Below, piece by piece: positions 53,705 through 61,658 of a stretch of DNA of 64,000 bases. The notes under the pieces were generated by a model. It ran no database searches, had not been told where the DNA came from, and worked only from the letters and a program-made list of their open reading frames with translations. Numbering within the stretch: position 1 is the stretch's first letter; each line of letters opens with the position of its first letter. Origin of the DNA: Chryseobacterium endalhagicum (GTDB lineage: Bacteria > Bacteroidota > Bacteroidia > Flavobacteriales > Weeksellaceae); contig NZ_JAELVM010000001.1 of the NCBI RefSeq assembly GCF_016745235.1, positions 571,856 to 635,855 of the forward strand, written 5' to 3'. A program made the position numbers and the translations under genes.

Positions 53705-54748
53705 ATGAGAAGACTGCCTATTTATTTTTTAGTAGATATCTCCGAATCTATGGTAGGAGAGCCTATTGAGCAGGTACAGGAAGGTATCGCCAATATCATC
53801 AGGGACCTCAAGAAAGATCCGTATTCACTGGAAACGGTGTATATTTCCATTATAGGTTTTGCGGGAGAAGCTGAAGTGATCACGCCGCTTCAGGATATCA
53901 TCAGTTTTTATCCCCCTAAAATTCCTATTGGAAGCGGTACGTCACTGTCTCAGGGGTTGATTAAAGTAATGGATTGTATAGACCGGGATATTGTAAAAAC
54001 AACGTACGACAGAAAAGGCGACTGGAAGCCCATCGTTTTTCTTTTCACGGATGGTGTTCCTACCGATGATGCTACGAAAGCTATTGAAAGATGGAATAAT
54101 AAATACCATGGAAAATCCAGTACAATTGCCGTATCCATAGGCGAAAATACCAACTATAAACTCCTTGGAACGCTGTCTGACAATGTTCTGCTGTTCAATA
54201 ATACGGATGAAAATTCCTACAAAGAATTTTTCAAATGGGTAACAGATTCCATTAAAACCACCAGCCAGAGTGTTACGGAAGCCAATAAGGAAGGAATTAA
54301 CCTTTCAAAGATCGATTCTATCATCCTTGAAAAAGTAGATCCGGAGCTGGAGCAGAAATTTCCGGACAATAATTTTGTGGTGCTGAACGGGAAATGCTCG
54401 GAAACGGAGAAACTGTATTTAATGAAATTTAAAAAAGCATTTGCAGAATCCAGCATCCCCGGAATGTCTACAAGATATTACAGACTGGATGGAGCTTATA
54501 AAATTGATGAAAAAGCCTATTTCAGACTTTCTTCCTCTCAGAAAAATAACCTTAAAATCTCAGTGGAAGAGCTTCAGGGAAGTACTTCATGCCCTCACTG
54601 TGCCAATCCTATTGCATTGGCAACATGCTCTTGCGGAGGAATTCACTGCCTGCGGGGAGAAGGCTATAACAAATGCCCGTGGTGCGGGACTTCAGATTAC
54701 TACGGATTTTCCAGCGAAGGATTTGATATTAACAGAACTCTGGGATAA
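53705..54748 (+). CDS. TerY-type VWA protein with C-terminal zinc ribbon
   Basis: A 347-residue protein with an N-terminal VWA domain (MIDAS DISESM, SGTSLSQGL, FTDGVPTD) and a C-terminal metal-binding domain with four Cys pairs: CPHC, CSC, CLRG and CPWC in residues 298-335, as in the TerY-C domain. The middle region (residues 190-290) has a conserved-looking helix-strand segment. The arrangement VWA plus zinc ribbon is typical of TerY proteins. It lies 20 bp before the PP2C gene, in the same operon. Confidence 0.92.
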   Translation: MRRLPIYFLVDISESMVGEPIEQVQEGIANIIRDLKKDPYSLETVYISIIGFAGEAEVITPLQDIISFYPPKIPIGSGTSLSQGLIKVMDCIDRDIVKTTYDRKGDWKPIVFLFTDGVPTDDATKAIERWNNKYHGKSSTIAVSIGENTNYKLLGTLSDNVLLFNNTDENSYKEFFKWVTDSIKTTSQSVTEANKEGINLSKIDSIILEKVDPELEQKFPDNNFVVLNGKCSETEKLYLMKFKKAFAESSIPGMSTRYYRLDGAYKIDEKAYFRLSSSQKNNLKISVEELQGSTSCPHCANPIALATCSCGGIHCLRGEGYNKCPWCGTSDYYGFSSEGFDINRTLG

Positions 54749-54768
54749 TAGAGGTTACAGAAAGCACG

Positions 54769-55992
54769 ATGGAAAAAACACTTATTTACAGAGAAAAAGA
54801 AGAATTTAAAGAAGTTCACTTCGTTCTTAAAAATGCCAGTGCCAAACAATTTTATGAATTCAGTTTTGAATTGGATGATTTCCCGAATATAAGGATCAAA
54901 AACGTCGCCAATCTTCAGGAGACAGGTCTTACCTTCGAAAATAATACAATATCGGGAATACCGTATGTAAACAGCCTTCACGATCTTGATATTGAATTCT
55001 ACCATATCCATGACGAAAAGAGCACAGAAATAAAAAAAGTACATTTACTGGTCAATGCAGATCCGAAAGATCTCTGGAAAAATATTCCGGCGGATCCTGA
55101 TGCTGTGTTCTATAAGCCTGATGAAACATCTTACAAAGGCAGATTTTTAGACAAAAAAATCACGGTTGCGTCTAAAAGAGGACGTTCCCATGCCCATGAA
55201 GGAAAATTCAGGGACGATGATTTCGCGGTAAAAGAACTTCCCGGAAACTGGAACATTGTTTCTGTGTCAGATGGAGCCGGTTCAGCACCCATGGCGAGAG
55301 AAGGTTCCAGACTGGCAGTTGTTGCTGTGAATAATTTTTTCAGTTCCGAAGATATTTTACATGCTGTTGAAAAAAATAGTAAAGATCTTTACGCTTCATC
55401 ATCATCAGAGATACAATCCAAAGCAAAAGAGAATGTTATAAGACTCCTTTATGAAGGTGTTTTACATGCTTACCGTGTTTTGGATCAAACCGCAGCGGAG
55501 CATTCTTTTTCCATCAAAGATCTTCATACCACGTTGATTTTTGCATTAGCCAAAAAATTTGACTTCGGATATGTGATTCTAAGTTTTGGGGTGGGAGATT
55601 GCCCGATCAACCTGATCAGCCCGGATTTCTCAGAGGTCAGACTTCTCAACCGCATGGATGTAGGTGAATTTGGAGGCGGAACCCGTTTTATCACCATGAA
55701 AGAGATTTTTAATGATGATATTGTTTCCCGTTTCGGAATCACCTGTGTGAATGATTTTTCTTATCTCGTCCTGATGACAGACGGTATTTATGATCCCAAA
55801 TTCATGACAGAAAGCCAGTTGGAGAACATAGAAAGCTGGAAAGTATTTTTTGACGACCTTGCCGGAAATAATGATGACCGTGCGAAAGTGGATTTTATCA
55901 ACGATACCCACATTGATCAGCAGCTTCTGACCTGGACCGATTTCTGGAGCCGGGGAAATCATGACGACCGAACACTTGCCATAATCTATTGA
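54769..55992 (+). CDS. PP2C-type protein phosphatase with N-terminal beta domain
   Basis: A 407-residue phosphatase. The first 110 residues form a beta-rich domain of unknown role. The PP2C domain has the standard motifs: GKFRDDDFAV (Asp pair), VSDGAGSAPMAREGS (DGxG), FGVGDCPINLI, LVLMTDGIYDP and HDDRTLAII. These residues bind the Mn/Mg ions. It is the phosphatase member of the TerY triad and should reverse phosphorylation made by the kinase that follows. The kinase start is two bases after its stop. Confidence 0.93.
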   Translation: MEKTLIYREKEEFKEVHFVLKNASAKQFYEFSFELDDFPNIRIKNVANLQETGLTFENNTISGIPYVNSLHDLDIEFYHIHDEKSTEIKKVHLLVNADPKDLWKNIPADPDAVFYKPDETSYKGRFLDKKITVASKRGRSHAHEGKFRDDDFAVKELPGNWNIVSVSDGAGSAPMAREGSRLAVVAVNNFFSSEDILHAVEKNSKDLYASSSSEIQSKAKENVIRLLYEGVLHAYRVLDQTAAEHSFSIKDLHTTLIFALAKKFDFGYVILSFGVGDCPINLISPDFSEVRLLNRMDVGEFGGGTRFITMKEIFNDDIVSRFGITCVNDFSYLVLMTDGIYDPKFMTESQLENIESWKVFFDDLAGNNDDRAKVDFINDTHIDQQLLTWTDFWSRGNHDDRTLAIIY

Positions 55993-55994
55993 AC

Positions 55995-57506
55995 ATGAAA
56001 AAGACCGTAAAAGTGGTTTCCATCCTGGATACTGCAAAATCATATGAATACGTAGATGAAAGCCCGATCCGGGGCGGAATGAAAGATGTTTATTTTTCGC
56101 CGGACAGGGAATATGTGGTCGCTTTTTACCGGAATCCGCTGGAATCCGGGCAGAAAGAACGTGTTATGAGAATTGTTTCCACTTATCTCGGGAATATTCA
56201 GAATGGAAATTCAGCAGATTATTTTCTGAACGAAATCTTCAGATGGCCTTATGATATTGTAGAAAAAGGAAAACTGACAGGAATCGTGGTTCCTGTTTAT
56301 CACAATAAATTTTTCTTCGCGAAAGGATACATCGGGTCCGATAATATCAAAGGTGAAGATAAAGTAGGGAAGTGGTTCACTGCACCGATGTTCAGGAATC
56401 AGCAGTATCCTTTGAGGCTGGATCATTCTGAACTGGGGGATTGGCTCAGCTATTTCCAGATCACGATCAATATCAGCAGGGGCGTGAAAAAGCTTCACCA
56501 GATGGGGCTGGCGCACTCGGATCTTTCCTATAACAATATTCTGATAGATCCGGTGACAAAGTCCGCCTGTATTATTGATATAGACGGTCTGGTGGTTCCG
56601 AAATTATTCCCGCCGGAAGTGATTGGAACGGCCGATTTTATAGCACCGGAAGTTTTAAAAACCAAACACCTGAGCATGCAGGATCCCGGAAGACAGTTAC
56701 CCAATCAAAAGACTGATCTGCATGCATTGGCTGTACTCATCTATATGTACCTTTTCAGACGGCATCCGTTGAGAGGAGGAAAGATCTGGGATCTGGATTC
56801 TGAAAAAGATGAGGTGATCTCTATGGGTGAAAAAGCCCTTTTCGTAGAACATTCCACAGATCCGAGCAATCAGGTAAGGGCCGATCATCTGAGGAAATGG
56901 GATGCTTTCTGGGGCGATCCGCAAAAAATTCCATACACGGCAGCAGGACCTTATCTTTCTGAACTTTTTAAAAAAGCTTTCGTAGAAGGCCTTCACGATC
57001 CTATCAGACGTCCAACAGCCAACGAGTGGGAAACTGCATTGTTAAAGACTGCCGACCTGATTCAGCCCTGCCACAATCCGGAATGTACGGAAAAGTGGTA
57101 TGTATTCGATAACAGCAGCAATCCGAAATGCCCTTTCTGCGGCACATCACACAAAGGAACACTCCCTGTTCTGGATCTGTATTATAAATTTGATGATGAG
57201 GTATGGAAACCCGAAAATCACCGCCTGATGGTGTATAACAATCAGTATTTATTCAAGTGGCATGTTTCCAGAAAGGTGATTCGAAATGAAAACCTTACGA
57301 TGGAGGATAAAATGCCTGTCGGATATTTTACGTTTCATCAAGGGAAATGGGTATTTGTCAACCAAAGCCTTACGACTATGAAAGATGTCACCGAGCAGAA
57401 AGAAATCCTGCCCGGATCTATGGTTGAGCTGACGGATGGAAAGAAAATTCTATTATCTTCTGAAGAAGGAGGGAGACTGGTTTTTGTTACGATGGCCAAT
57501 CAATAG
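55995..57506 (+). CDS. Ser/Thr protein kinase with zinc ribbon and FHA-like C-terminus
   Basis: A 504-residue kinase. The catalytic loop is HSDLSYNN (HxDxxxxN), followed by DIDG in the place of DFG and GTADFIAPEV as activation-loop end. The usual VAIK lysine is not evident: the strand reads YVVAFYRNPL, with Arg nearby. After the kinase domain there is a zinc ribbon (CHNPEC, CPFC; about residues 358-385) and a beta-rich C-terminal region resembling an FHA domain. It is the kinase of the TerY triad. Start at ATG 55995; the open frame has an upstream TTG two codons earlier. No membrane helix is seen. Confidence 0.9.
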   Translation: MKKTVKVVSILDTAKSYEYVDESPIRGGMKDVYFSPDREYVVAFYRNPLESGQKERVMRIVSTYLGNIQNGNSADYFLNEIFRWPYDIVEKGKLTGIVVPVYHNKFFFAKGYIGSDNIKGEDKVGKWFTAPMFRNQQYPLRLDHSELGDWLSYFQITINISRGVKKLHQMGLAHSDLSYNNILIDPVTKSACIIDIDGLVVPKLFPPEVIGTADFIAPEVLKTKHLSMQDPGRQLPNQKTDLHALAVLIYMYLFRRHPLRGGKIWDLDSEKDEVISMGEKALFVEHSTDPSNQVRADHLRKWDAFWGDPQKIPYTAAGPYLSELFKKAFVEGLHDPIRRPTANEWETALLKTADLIQPCHNPECTEKWYVFDNSSNPKCPFCGTSHKGTLPVLDLYYKFDDEVWKPENHRLMVYNNQYLFKWHVSRKVIRNENLTMEDKMPVGYFTFHQGKWVFVNQSLTTMKDVTEQKEILPGSMVELTDGKKILLSSEEGGRLVFVTMANQ

Positions 57507-57587
57507 GTCTGAAGCTTCTTGCTGTTTTTTAGTTCCCGCAGATTTCGCGGATGGTACAGATTTTTTTTAAAAAAAACTTAGGTGAAT

Positions 57588-57610
57588 GGGGCTTCGAGAG
57601 CCTCAGCCCC
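57588..57610. repeat. Dispersed palindrome, reverse-oriented copy
   Basis: ggggct and agcccc arms surround tcgagagcctc. It is the same family as 17559, 49093, 57697 and 57758, in opposite orientation. Confidence 0.8.
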
Positions 57611-57696
57611 CAGTTCTTTGTTGTCACAATTGTCATTGTTAGCATCACTGTTTGATACCAGTGATGGTTGCTGTAATTAAGTAAGTATCCTCTAAA

Positions 57697-57782
57697 GGAG
57701 GCTGAGGCACTCGAAGCCTCCTGTATGTGTTGCATACTTAAGTAAGTATCCTCTAAAGGGGGCTGAGGTACTCGAAGCCTCC
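57697..57782. repeat. Tandem pair of the dispersed palindrome with duplicated flank
   Basis: Two palindromes at 57697-57721 and 57758-57782 are each preceded by the same taagtaagtatcctctaaag flank, so the pair is a tandem duplication with a period of 61 bp. The second copy overlaps the 3' end of the GNAT gene on the minus strand. Confidence 0.85.
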
Positions 57783-58214
57783 CTGAAATTCCATAAAAAA
57801 AGAATGCTCATCCTCATCTACGGTTTTAAAACCTAAACTCATATATAAATGCTGGGCCTTATTGGTTTTTAAGACGCTTAATGCTACTGGTTTTCCTGCT
57901 GAGGAAGCTTCCTTCAGAATATCTGATAAAATTGTTTTTCCGAGTCCTTTTCCCTGCTGGCTGGGATCTATCTGCAGCTGTAGAACCTCTGTTCTGTCAT
58001 CGGCTTTGTTGATCTTCAATAATCCGGCGGGTTCATTATTTAAAAGAATGATATGAGCTTTATCGAACCGATAAAGAATTCTCTGAAGCGTAGTTTCCCG
58101 GTCTGTTGGAAGATGAGAGTCAGCGTAATGCGGATTCATGGTTTTTATCCTGAGATCAAGAAGATAATCCATGTCGTTTTCTGAAGCTTTTCTGAAAGTT
58201 ATGGCTGTATTCAT
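57753..58214 (-). CDS. GNAT N-acetyltransferase with repeat-encoded tail
   Basis: A 153-residue acetyltransferase of the GNAT superfamily. The acetyl-CoA loop is QQGKGLGKTIL near residue 85, preceded by LQLQIDPS, and the fold ends with LYMSLGFKTVDEDEHSFFMEFQ. The final residues GGFEYLSPL and the TAG stop are encoded by the palindromic repeat at 57758-57782, so the reading frame has been extended by the repeat. Substrate unknown. Convergent with the kinase gene and not part of the Ter operon. Confidence 0.9.
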   Translation of the reverse strand: MNTAITFRKASENDMDYLLDLRIKTMNPHYADSHLPTDRETTLQRILYRFDKAHIILLNNEPAGLLKINKADDRTEVLQLQIDPSQQGKGLGKTILSDILKEASSAGKPVALSVLKTNKAQHLYMSLGFKTVDEDEHSFFMEFQGGFEYLSPL

Positions 58215-58235
58215 TGGTAAATATGGATTTATCAG

Positions 58236-58757
58236 CTATTTGAGTCCAATTTTAAGCCCCATTTCATTTTTCATATGCAGCAGAACTTCCGCGTTTCCTC
58301 TGGCATCATCTACAGGATGATGAGTGTGTTCTGTCTTGCGTAGATGTTTCCATTGGGCAAAAGTATCTTTTTCCAGTCCGCAGTAGAGATCAGAAAGCCT
58401 TCTTGACGAGTATCCGAAAGGATTTTTACCTGTAAAATGATGAAAATACCAGCAGATGAACATCCAGTCGAAACCATTATTATCACTGATGAAAATGGGT
58501 CTTCCTTTAGAGTTGTTCTCAATCCATTCCCCAAAAGCAAGCATCACTTCTTTGGGATCATCAAAATCCATTGTTTCCTCCCTGCTGAAGCCGGAGACTG
58601 CCAAAGCATCCGGGTTGAACTTTTCAGAAATAGGCTTAATCTTTCCGTAAAAAGTAGTATCCAGTTCCTCATTCACAAGGACGGCTCCGAAACAGATCAT
58701 CGAAAAATCTCCGGGAATCGGACCATCCGATTCAATGTCCACCATAATATAGCTCAT
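58236..58757 (-). CDS. DEDDh 3'-5' exoribonuclease-like protein
   Basis: A 173-residue protein of the RNase T/oligoribonuclease-related exonuclease fold. Acidic motifs are MVDIESDGPI (D, E), SDNNGFDWMF (Asp) and HHPVDDARGNAEVLL (His and Asp). This pattern matches the small 3'-5' exoribonuclease family of the Rv2179c type. It precedes the GNAT gene with 21 bp between them and is likely co-transcribed. Substrate RNA is not known. Confidence 0.87.
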   Translation of the reverse strand: MSYIMVDIESDGPIPGDFSMICFGAVLVNEELDTTFYGKIKPISEKFNPDALAVSGFSREETMDFDDPKEVMLAFGEWIENNSKGRPIFISDNNGFDWMFICWYFHHFTGKNPFGYSSRRLSDLYCGLEKDTFAQWKHLRKTEHTHHPVDDARGNAEVLLHMKNEMGLKIGLK

Positions 58758-59051
58758 CAGTTTTATTTAATCAAACGAATATATTGAAAATTATCTCATG
58801 AATCTGAAGATTTAACGATCTGAGTTCGGGATAAGAAATTAAGACTAAAAGGCTGGAAGATGGATGAGAGAGGCTGGAAGTTTTACCAGGCCATAATATT
58901 AAACAATTGTCTTTACATTTTTAAACGCAGATTAAAAAAATTAATAAAACCGTGGTGGATTTCGATCTTTGGACTTCAATAACTTCCCTCTTCCGGCTTC
59001 CAACTTCCTGACCTTATTATACAAACGAAAATGCCTTATCCCGAACTCAGA

Positions 59052-60251
59052 TTAAACAAGTTCAAAAAAATCTCTTCTCCCGATTTTTACCTTTGTCTGT
59101 AAGGATAATTGAATCTCTTCATCCGGATCGGTTTTCTTTATCGTATCAATCTGGATCCCTCCGCTTTGGATCATTCTCCGGATGGCTGATTTGCTGAGAT
59201 CATTTTTAAGCTGGCTGCAAAGTTCCACTAATGTTATCCGGCTTTCCTTATGATGAATTGAGTCTAAAGAAACGGATTCATAGACTTTTTCCTCAATATT
59301 TTTATTCTGAAACTGATTGCTGAAAAATGCTTCTGCAAGTTCAGCGGATTTCTGGTCGTGGTATTGTAAAACGATGTTTTTAGCGACGGCTTTTTTAATA
59401 TTCATCGGGTTTTCCCCACTGTTGATCTTTTCTTTTAAAATGGATTTCTCTTCCGTAGAAAAATCAGAAGCCAGATCAATGAATTCATCAATAAGACTGT
59501 CAGGGATCGACATGGTTTTTCCGAACATATCATTCGGCTCATCCGTCAGACCGATAATATTGTTCAGAGATTTACTCATTTTTTCCTTGCCGTCAAGACC
59601 TTTCAGAAGCGGCATGCAAATCACCGTCTGGGCCGGCATCTGATGCACCTCCTGCAGCTGTCTTCCCATCGTACAGTTGAAGAGCTGATCGGTTCCGCCC
59701 ATTTCAATATCACATTCAATCTGTACCGAATCGAAACCCTGAAGAATAGGGTATACCAGTTCATGCATGGCAATCGGGGTATTTTCTGTAAACCTCTTAT
59801 TAAAATCATTACGGTGCATCAGCTGGGCTACGGTCACTTTGGACATCAGCTGGATCACTTCCGGAAAACTCAGAGCGTCCAGCCATTCGGAATTAAAAAC
59901 AATTCTGGTTTTTTCCATATTGATTATTTTCGAAAGCTGATTGATATACGTTTGCGCATTATGCTCTACCTCTTTGGTACTTAAAGGTTTCCTCGCCTTG
60001 TTTTTTCCGGTAGGATCACCAATTCTTGCCGTAAAACTTCCTACTACAATCACAATCTGATGCCCGAGATCCTGAAACTCTTTCAGCTTTTTGAGCACCA
60101 CTGCATGCCCCAGATGCAGATCCGGAGCAGTAGGATCAAATCCCAGCTTGATAATTAATTTTCTGTTTTCGTTCTCAGCCTGTTTAATTTTCTGTTCCAA
60201 ACCGTTTTCCGGTAGAATGATGGCTGTGTTTTCCTGTAATGTACTGATCAT
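59052..60251 (-). CDS. tyrS: Tyrosine--tRNA ligase
   Basis: A 399-residue class I synthetase that charges tRNA-Tyr. The nucleotide-binding HIGH motif is HLGHA in GFDPTAPDLHLGHAVVL, and KMSKS is present as EKMSKSLNNIIG. The C-terminal S4 domain reads SKSAIRRMIQSGGIQIDTIK. The form with GFDPTAPDLHLGH is the TyrZ-like subgroup. Its 5' region is notable: a promoter, a 31-codon leader ORF with consecutive Tyr codons and an intrinsic terminator precede it (60271-60435). Confidence 0.95.
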   Translation of the reverse strand: MISTLQENTAIILPENGLEQKIKQAENENRKLIIKLGFDPTAPDLHLGHAVVLKKLKEFQDLGHQIVIVVGSFTARIGDPTGKNKARKPLSTKEVEHNAQTYINQLSKIINMEKTRIVFNSEWLDALSFPEVIQLMSKVTVAQLMHRNDFNKRFTENTPIAMHELVYPILQGFDSVQIECDIEMGGTDQLFNCTMGRQLQEVHQMPAQTVICMPLLKGLDGKEKMSKSLNNIIGLTDEPNDMFGKTMSIPDSLIDEFIDLASDFSTEEKSILKEKINSGENPMNIKKAVAKNIVLQYHDQKSAELAEAFFSNQFQNKNIEEKVYESVSLDSIHHKESRITLVELCSQLKNDLSKSAIRRMIQSGGIQIDTIKKTDPDEEIQLSLQTKVKIGRRDFFELV

Positions 60252-60270
60252 ATTAATTAAATTTTAAAAT

Positions 60271-60300
60271 AAAAAAAGCCCGGACAATGCTGTCCGGGCT
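60271..60300 (-). terminator. Attenuator terminator 20 bp upstream of tyrS
   Basis: On the minus strand agcccggaca and tgtccgggct form a perfect ten-base stem with a four-base loop and are followed by TTTTTTTATTTT. It lies between the leader ORF and the tyrS ATG, so it would end transcription before tyrS unless prevented. Confidence 0.92.
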
Positions 60301-60323
60301 CTATATACGTTAGATTATTTTTG

Positions 60324-60419
60324 TTAAATTACAGATATAGAAAGTCTTCCCGAACGGTTCGCCGGGGTATAATACTCAGTGAAAAAAGGAAGACGCAATA
60401 TGCTGTTTAAATGTTTCAT
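60324..60419 (-). CDS. Candidate tyrosine leader peptide of tyrS (31 aa)
   Basis: This short ORF has ATG at 60419 and TAA at 60324-60326. It begins MKHLNSILRLPFFTEYYTP and ends ANRSGRLSISVI, with two adjacent Tyr codons (60369-60374, TAT TAT) in the middle. A -7 box TATATTTG (60435-60428) lies eight bases before its ATG, with a TTG at 60458-60456 spaced 20 bp upstream of the box, matching the Bacteroidota promoter form. Inside the ORF gtcttcc (60394-60388) can pair with ggaagac (60350-60344), enclosing the Tyr codons. The stretch is coding by position and codon pattern only; its regulatory role is inferred. Confidence 0.7.
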   Translation of the reverse strand: MKHLNSILRLPFFTEYYTPANRSGRLSISVI

Positions 60420-60427
60420 GAATTATG

Positions 60428-60458
60428 CAAATATAAAAGCTTTTTCATACTGATCCAA
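60428..60458 (-). promoter_or_regulatory. Promoter of the tyrS leader transcript
   Basis: TTG at 60458-60456 and TATATTTG at 60435-60428 (minus strand) are separated by 20 bp, matching the flavobacterial -33/-7 arrangement. The leader ATG follows the -7 box by eight bases. Confidence 0.7.
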
Positions 60459-60667
60459 TATTTAAACCATTAAGACCTGCTGTAAAGTTCCATACCAGTC
60501 AGAATTTATAAAAAAACTTCCTGCTCTTAACAGATTATCAATCTTAATGGCTTAAAATAAAGGTTTCAAAACAATTTTACTTACCGCTTCTGAAGCTAAT
60601 TCCATGCCATAAATCCTTTGTATGCAAAATAAAGAATCGTTATAAATAATGTACATTTAATAACTTA

Positions 60668-60930
60668 ATTCTTTCATAAGTTCTTTTGTCTTGAAACAAA
60701 AGGAACCAAAAATTCAAGGCTGGAATCTTTCACTAAAAATTAAAATCTGTTCCTAAAATTCCCAAAACTCGTGCGGATCTAAGGTTGCTGTTTCAATCAA
60801 TATTTGACCCGCACTCAGACAGTGGGAATTTTTTAACGGATCAAATTTTAATTTTTTTAACGCTCCAGCTTCCTAAGCCAATGAATAAGAGGGACACTAT
60901 TTTTAGTCCTTGTAATTTATTCAATCTGCG
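60668..60930. repeat. Long imperfect palindrome, dispersed-element-like
   Basis: The segment opens with tttgtcttgaaacaaaagg and contains gtgcggat...gacccgcac around its centre, with weaker outer pairing: aaaattaaaatctg against the ggatcaaattttaatttt stretch, and aaattcccaaaa against gtgggaatttt. The text matches a repeat I recall as common in flavobacterial intergenic regions, but I cannot search for it. It may be a MITE-like or REP-like element; no transposase is near. It lies in the 741-bp spacer between tyrS and the oxidoreductase gene, which otherwise holds only the tyrS leader. Confidence 0.6.
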
Positions 60931-60992
60931 CGGAAATATGAGGGTAACCATATTTGTTAAAGTCGTTTTTGAAAAAAGCAATCCTGGATACT

Positions 60993-61583
60993 TTAAAGGT
61001 TAAAAACCGGCTGTGAATAAGTATTTCTGATCTGTTCTTTCCAGATTTCCAGATCTTCAGGAGAAGCTTTATCAGCCCTGTCAAAAAAGAAATGCTGAAT
61101 AATTTCAAAACCACTGTACAGGAAAATTCCGTGGTCTGAAGTAAGGGTAAGCGCCTTGTCCATTCCCATCCGTTCATATTCCTCGTGTGATTTTCCGTGG
61201 GTATTGATAACGACTGCTTTTTTCCCTTTTAAAAGCCCTTTCTGAACGCCCTGATCATACCGGTAAGCAAAGCCATAACTGAAAACCCGGTCTATATAAC
61301 CTTTCATAATGGCAGGCATTCCCGTCCACCAGATAGGATAAATAAAGGTGACCTGTTCTGCCCATGAAATATAATCCTGCTCTGTTCTTACATCCTCAGA
61401 AACCTTTCCTGCAAACTGTCCCTGCATATCTTCCAGTGAGAAAACAGGATTAAACCCGATTCTGTTCAGATCCCTGATTTCTATTTCATGATGATCTTTT
61501 TCCAAAGTTTCAACTACTGTGCGGAGAAGGCTGTTGTTCAGGCTGTTTTCATTAGGATGCGCGTAAATGATTAAATGTCTCAT
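60993..61583 (-). CDS. NAD(P)H-dependent oxidoreductase, flavodoxin-like (NQO1/YwrO type)
   Basis: A 196-residue flavodoxin-fold quinone or nitro reductase. Family motifs are HLIIYAHPNENSLNNSLL at the start, IYPIWWTGMPAIMKGYIDRVFSYGFAY (FMN/active site) and VINTHGKSHEEY. The start at 61583 (MRHLIIYAHP) is preferred over the longer frame that begins 17 codons upstream. It follows an AraC-type regulator gene on the same strand, 75 bp away, and may be its target. Confidence 0.92.
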   Translation of the reverse strand: MRHLIIYAHPNENSLNNSLLRTVVETLEKDHHEIEIRDLNRIGFNPVFSLEDMQGQFAGKVSEDVRTEQDYISWAEQVTFIYPIWWTGMPAIMKGYIDRVFSYGFAYRYDQGVQKGLLKGKKAVVINTHGKSHEEYERMGMDKALTLTSDHGIFLYSGFEIIQHFFFDRADKASPEDLEIWKEQIRNTYSQPVFNL

Positions 61584-61658
61584 TGCTTTTGTATTTAAAT
61601 TAATAAGACAAATGTAGAGCAGCGGAGGACACAAAAATTGTAAGAAAACGAAATACAG

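Noticed and set aside
60430..60660. T-box riboswitch upstream of tyrS
   Set aside because: I see no T-box consensus or specifier stem; the leader ORF and terminator arrangement explains the region better.
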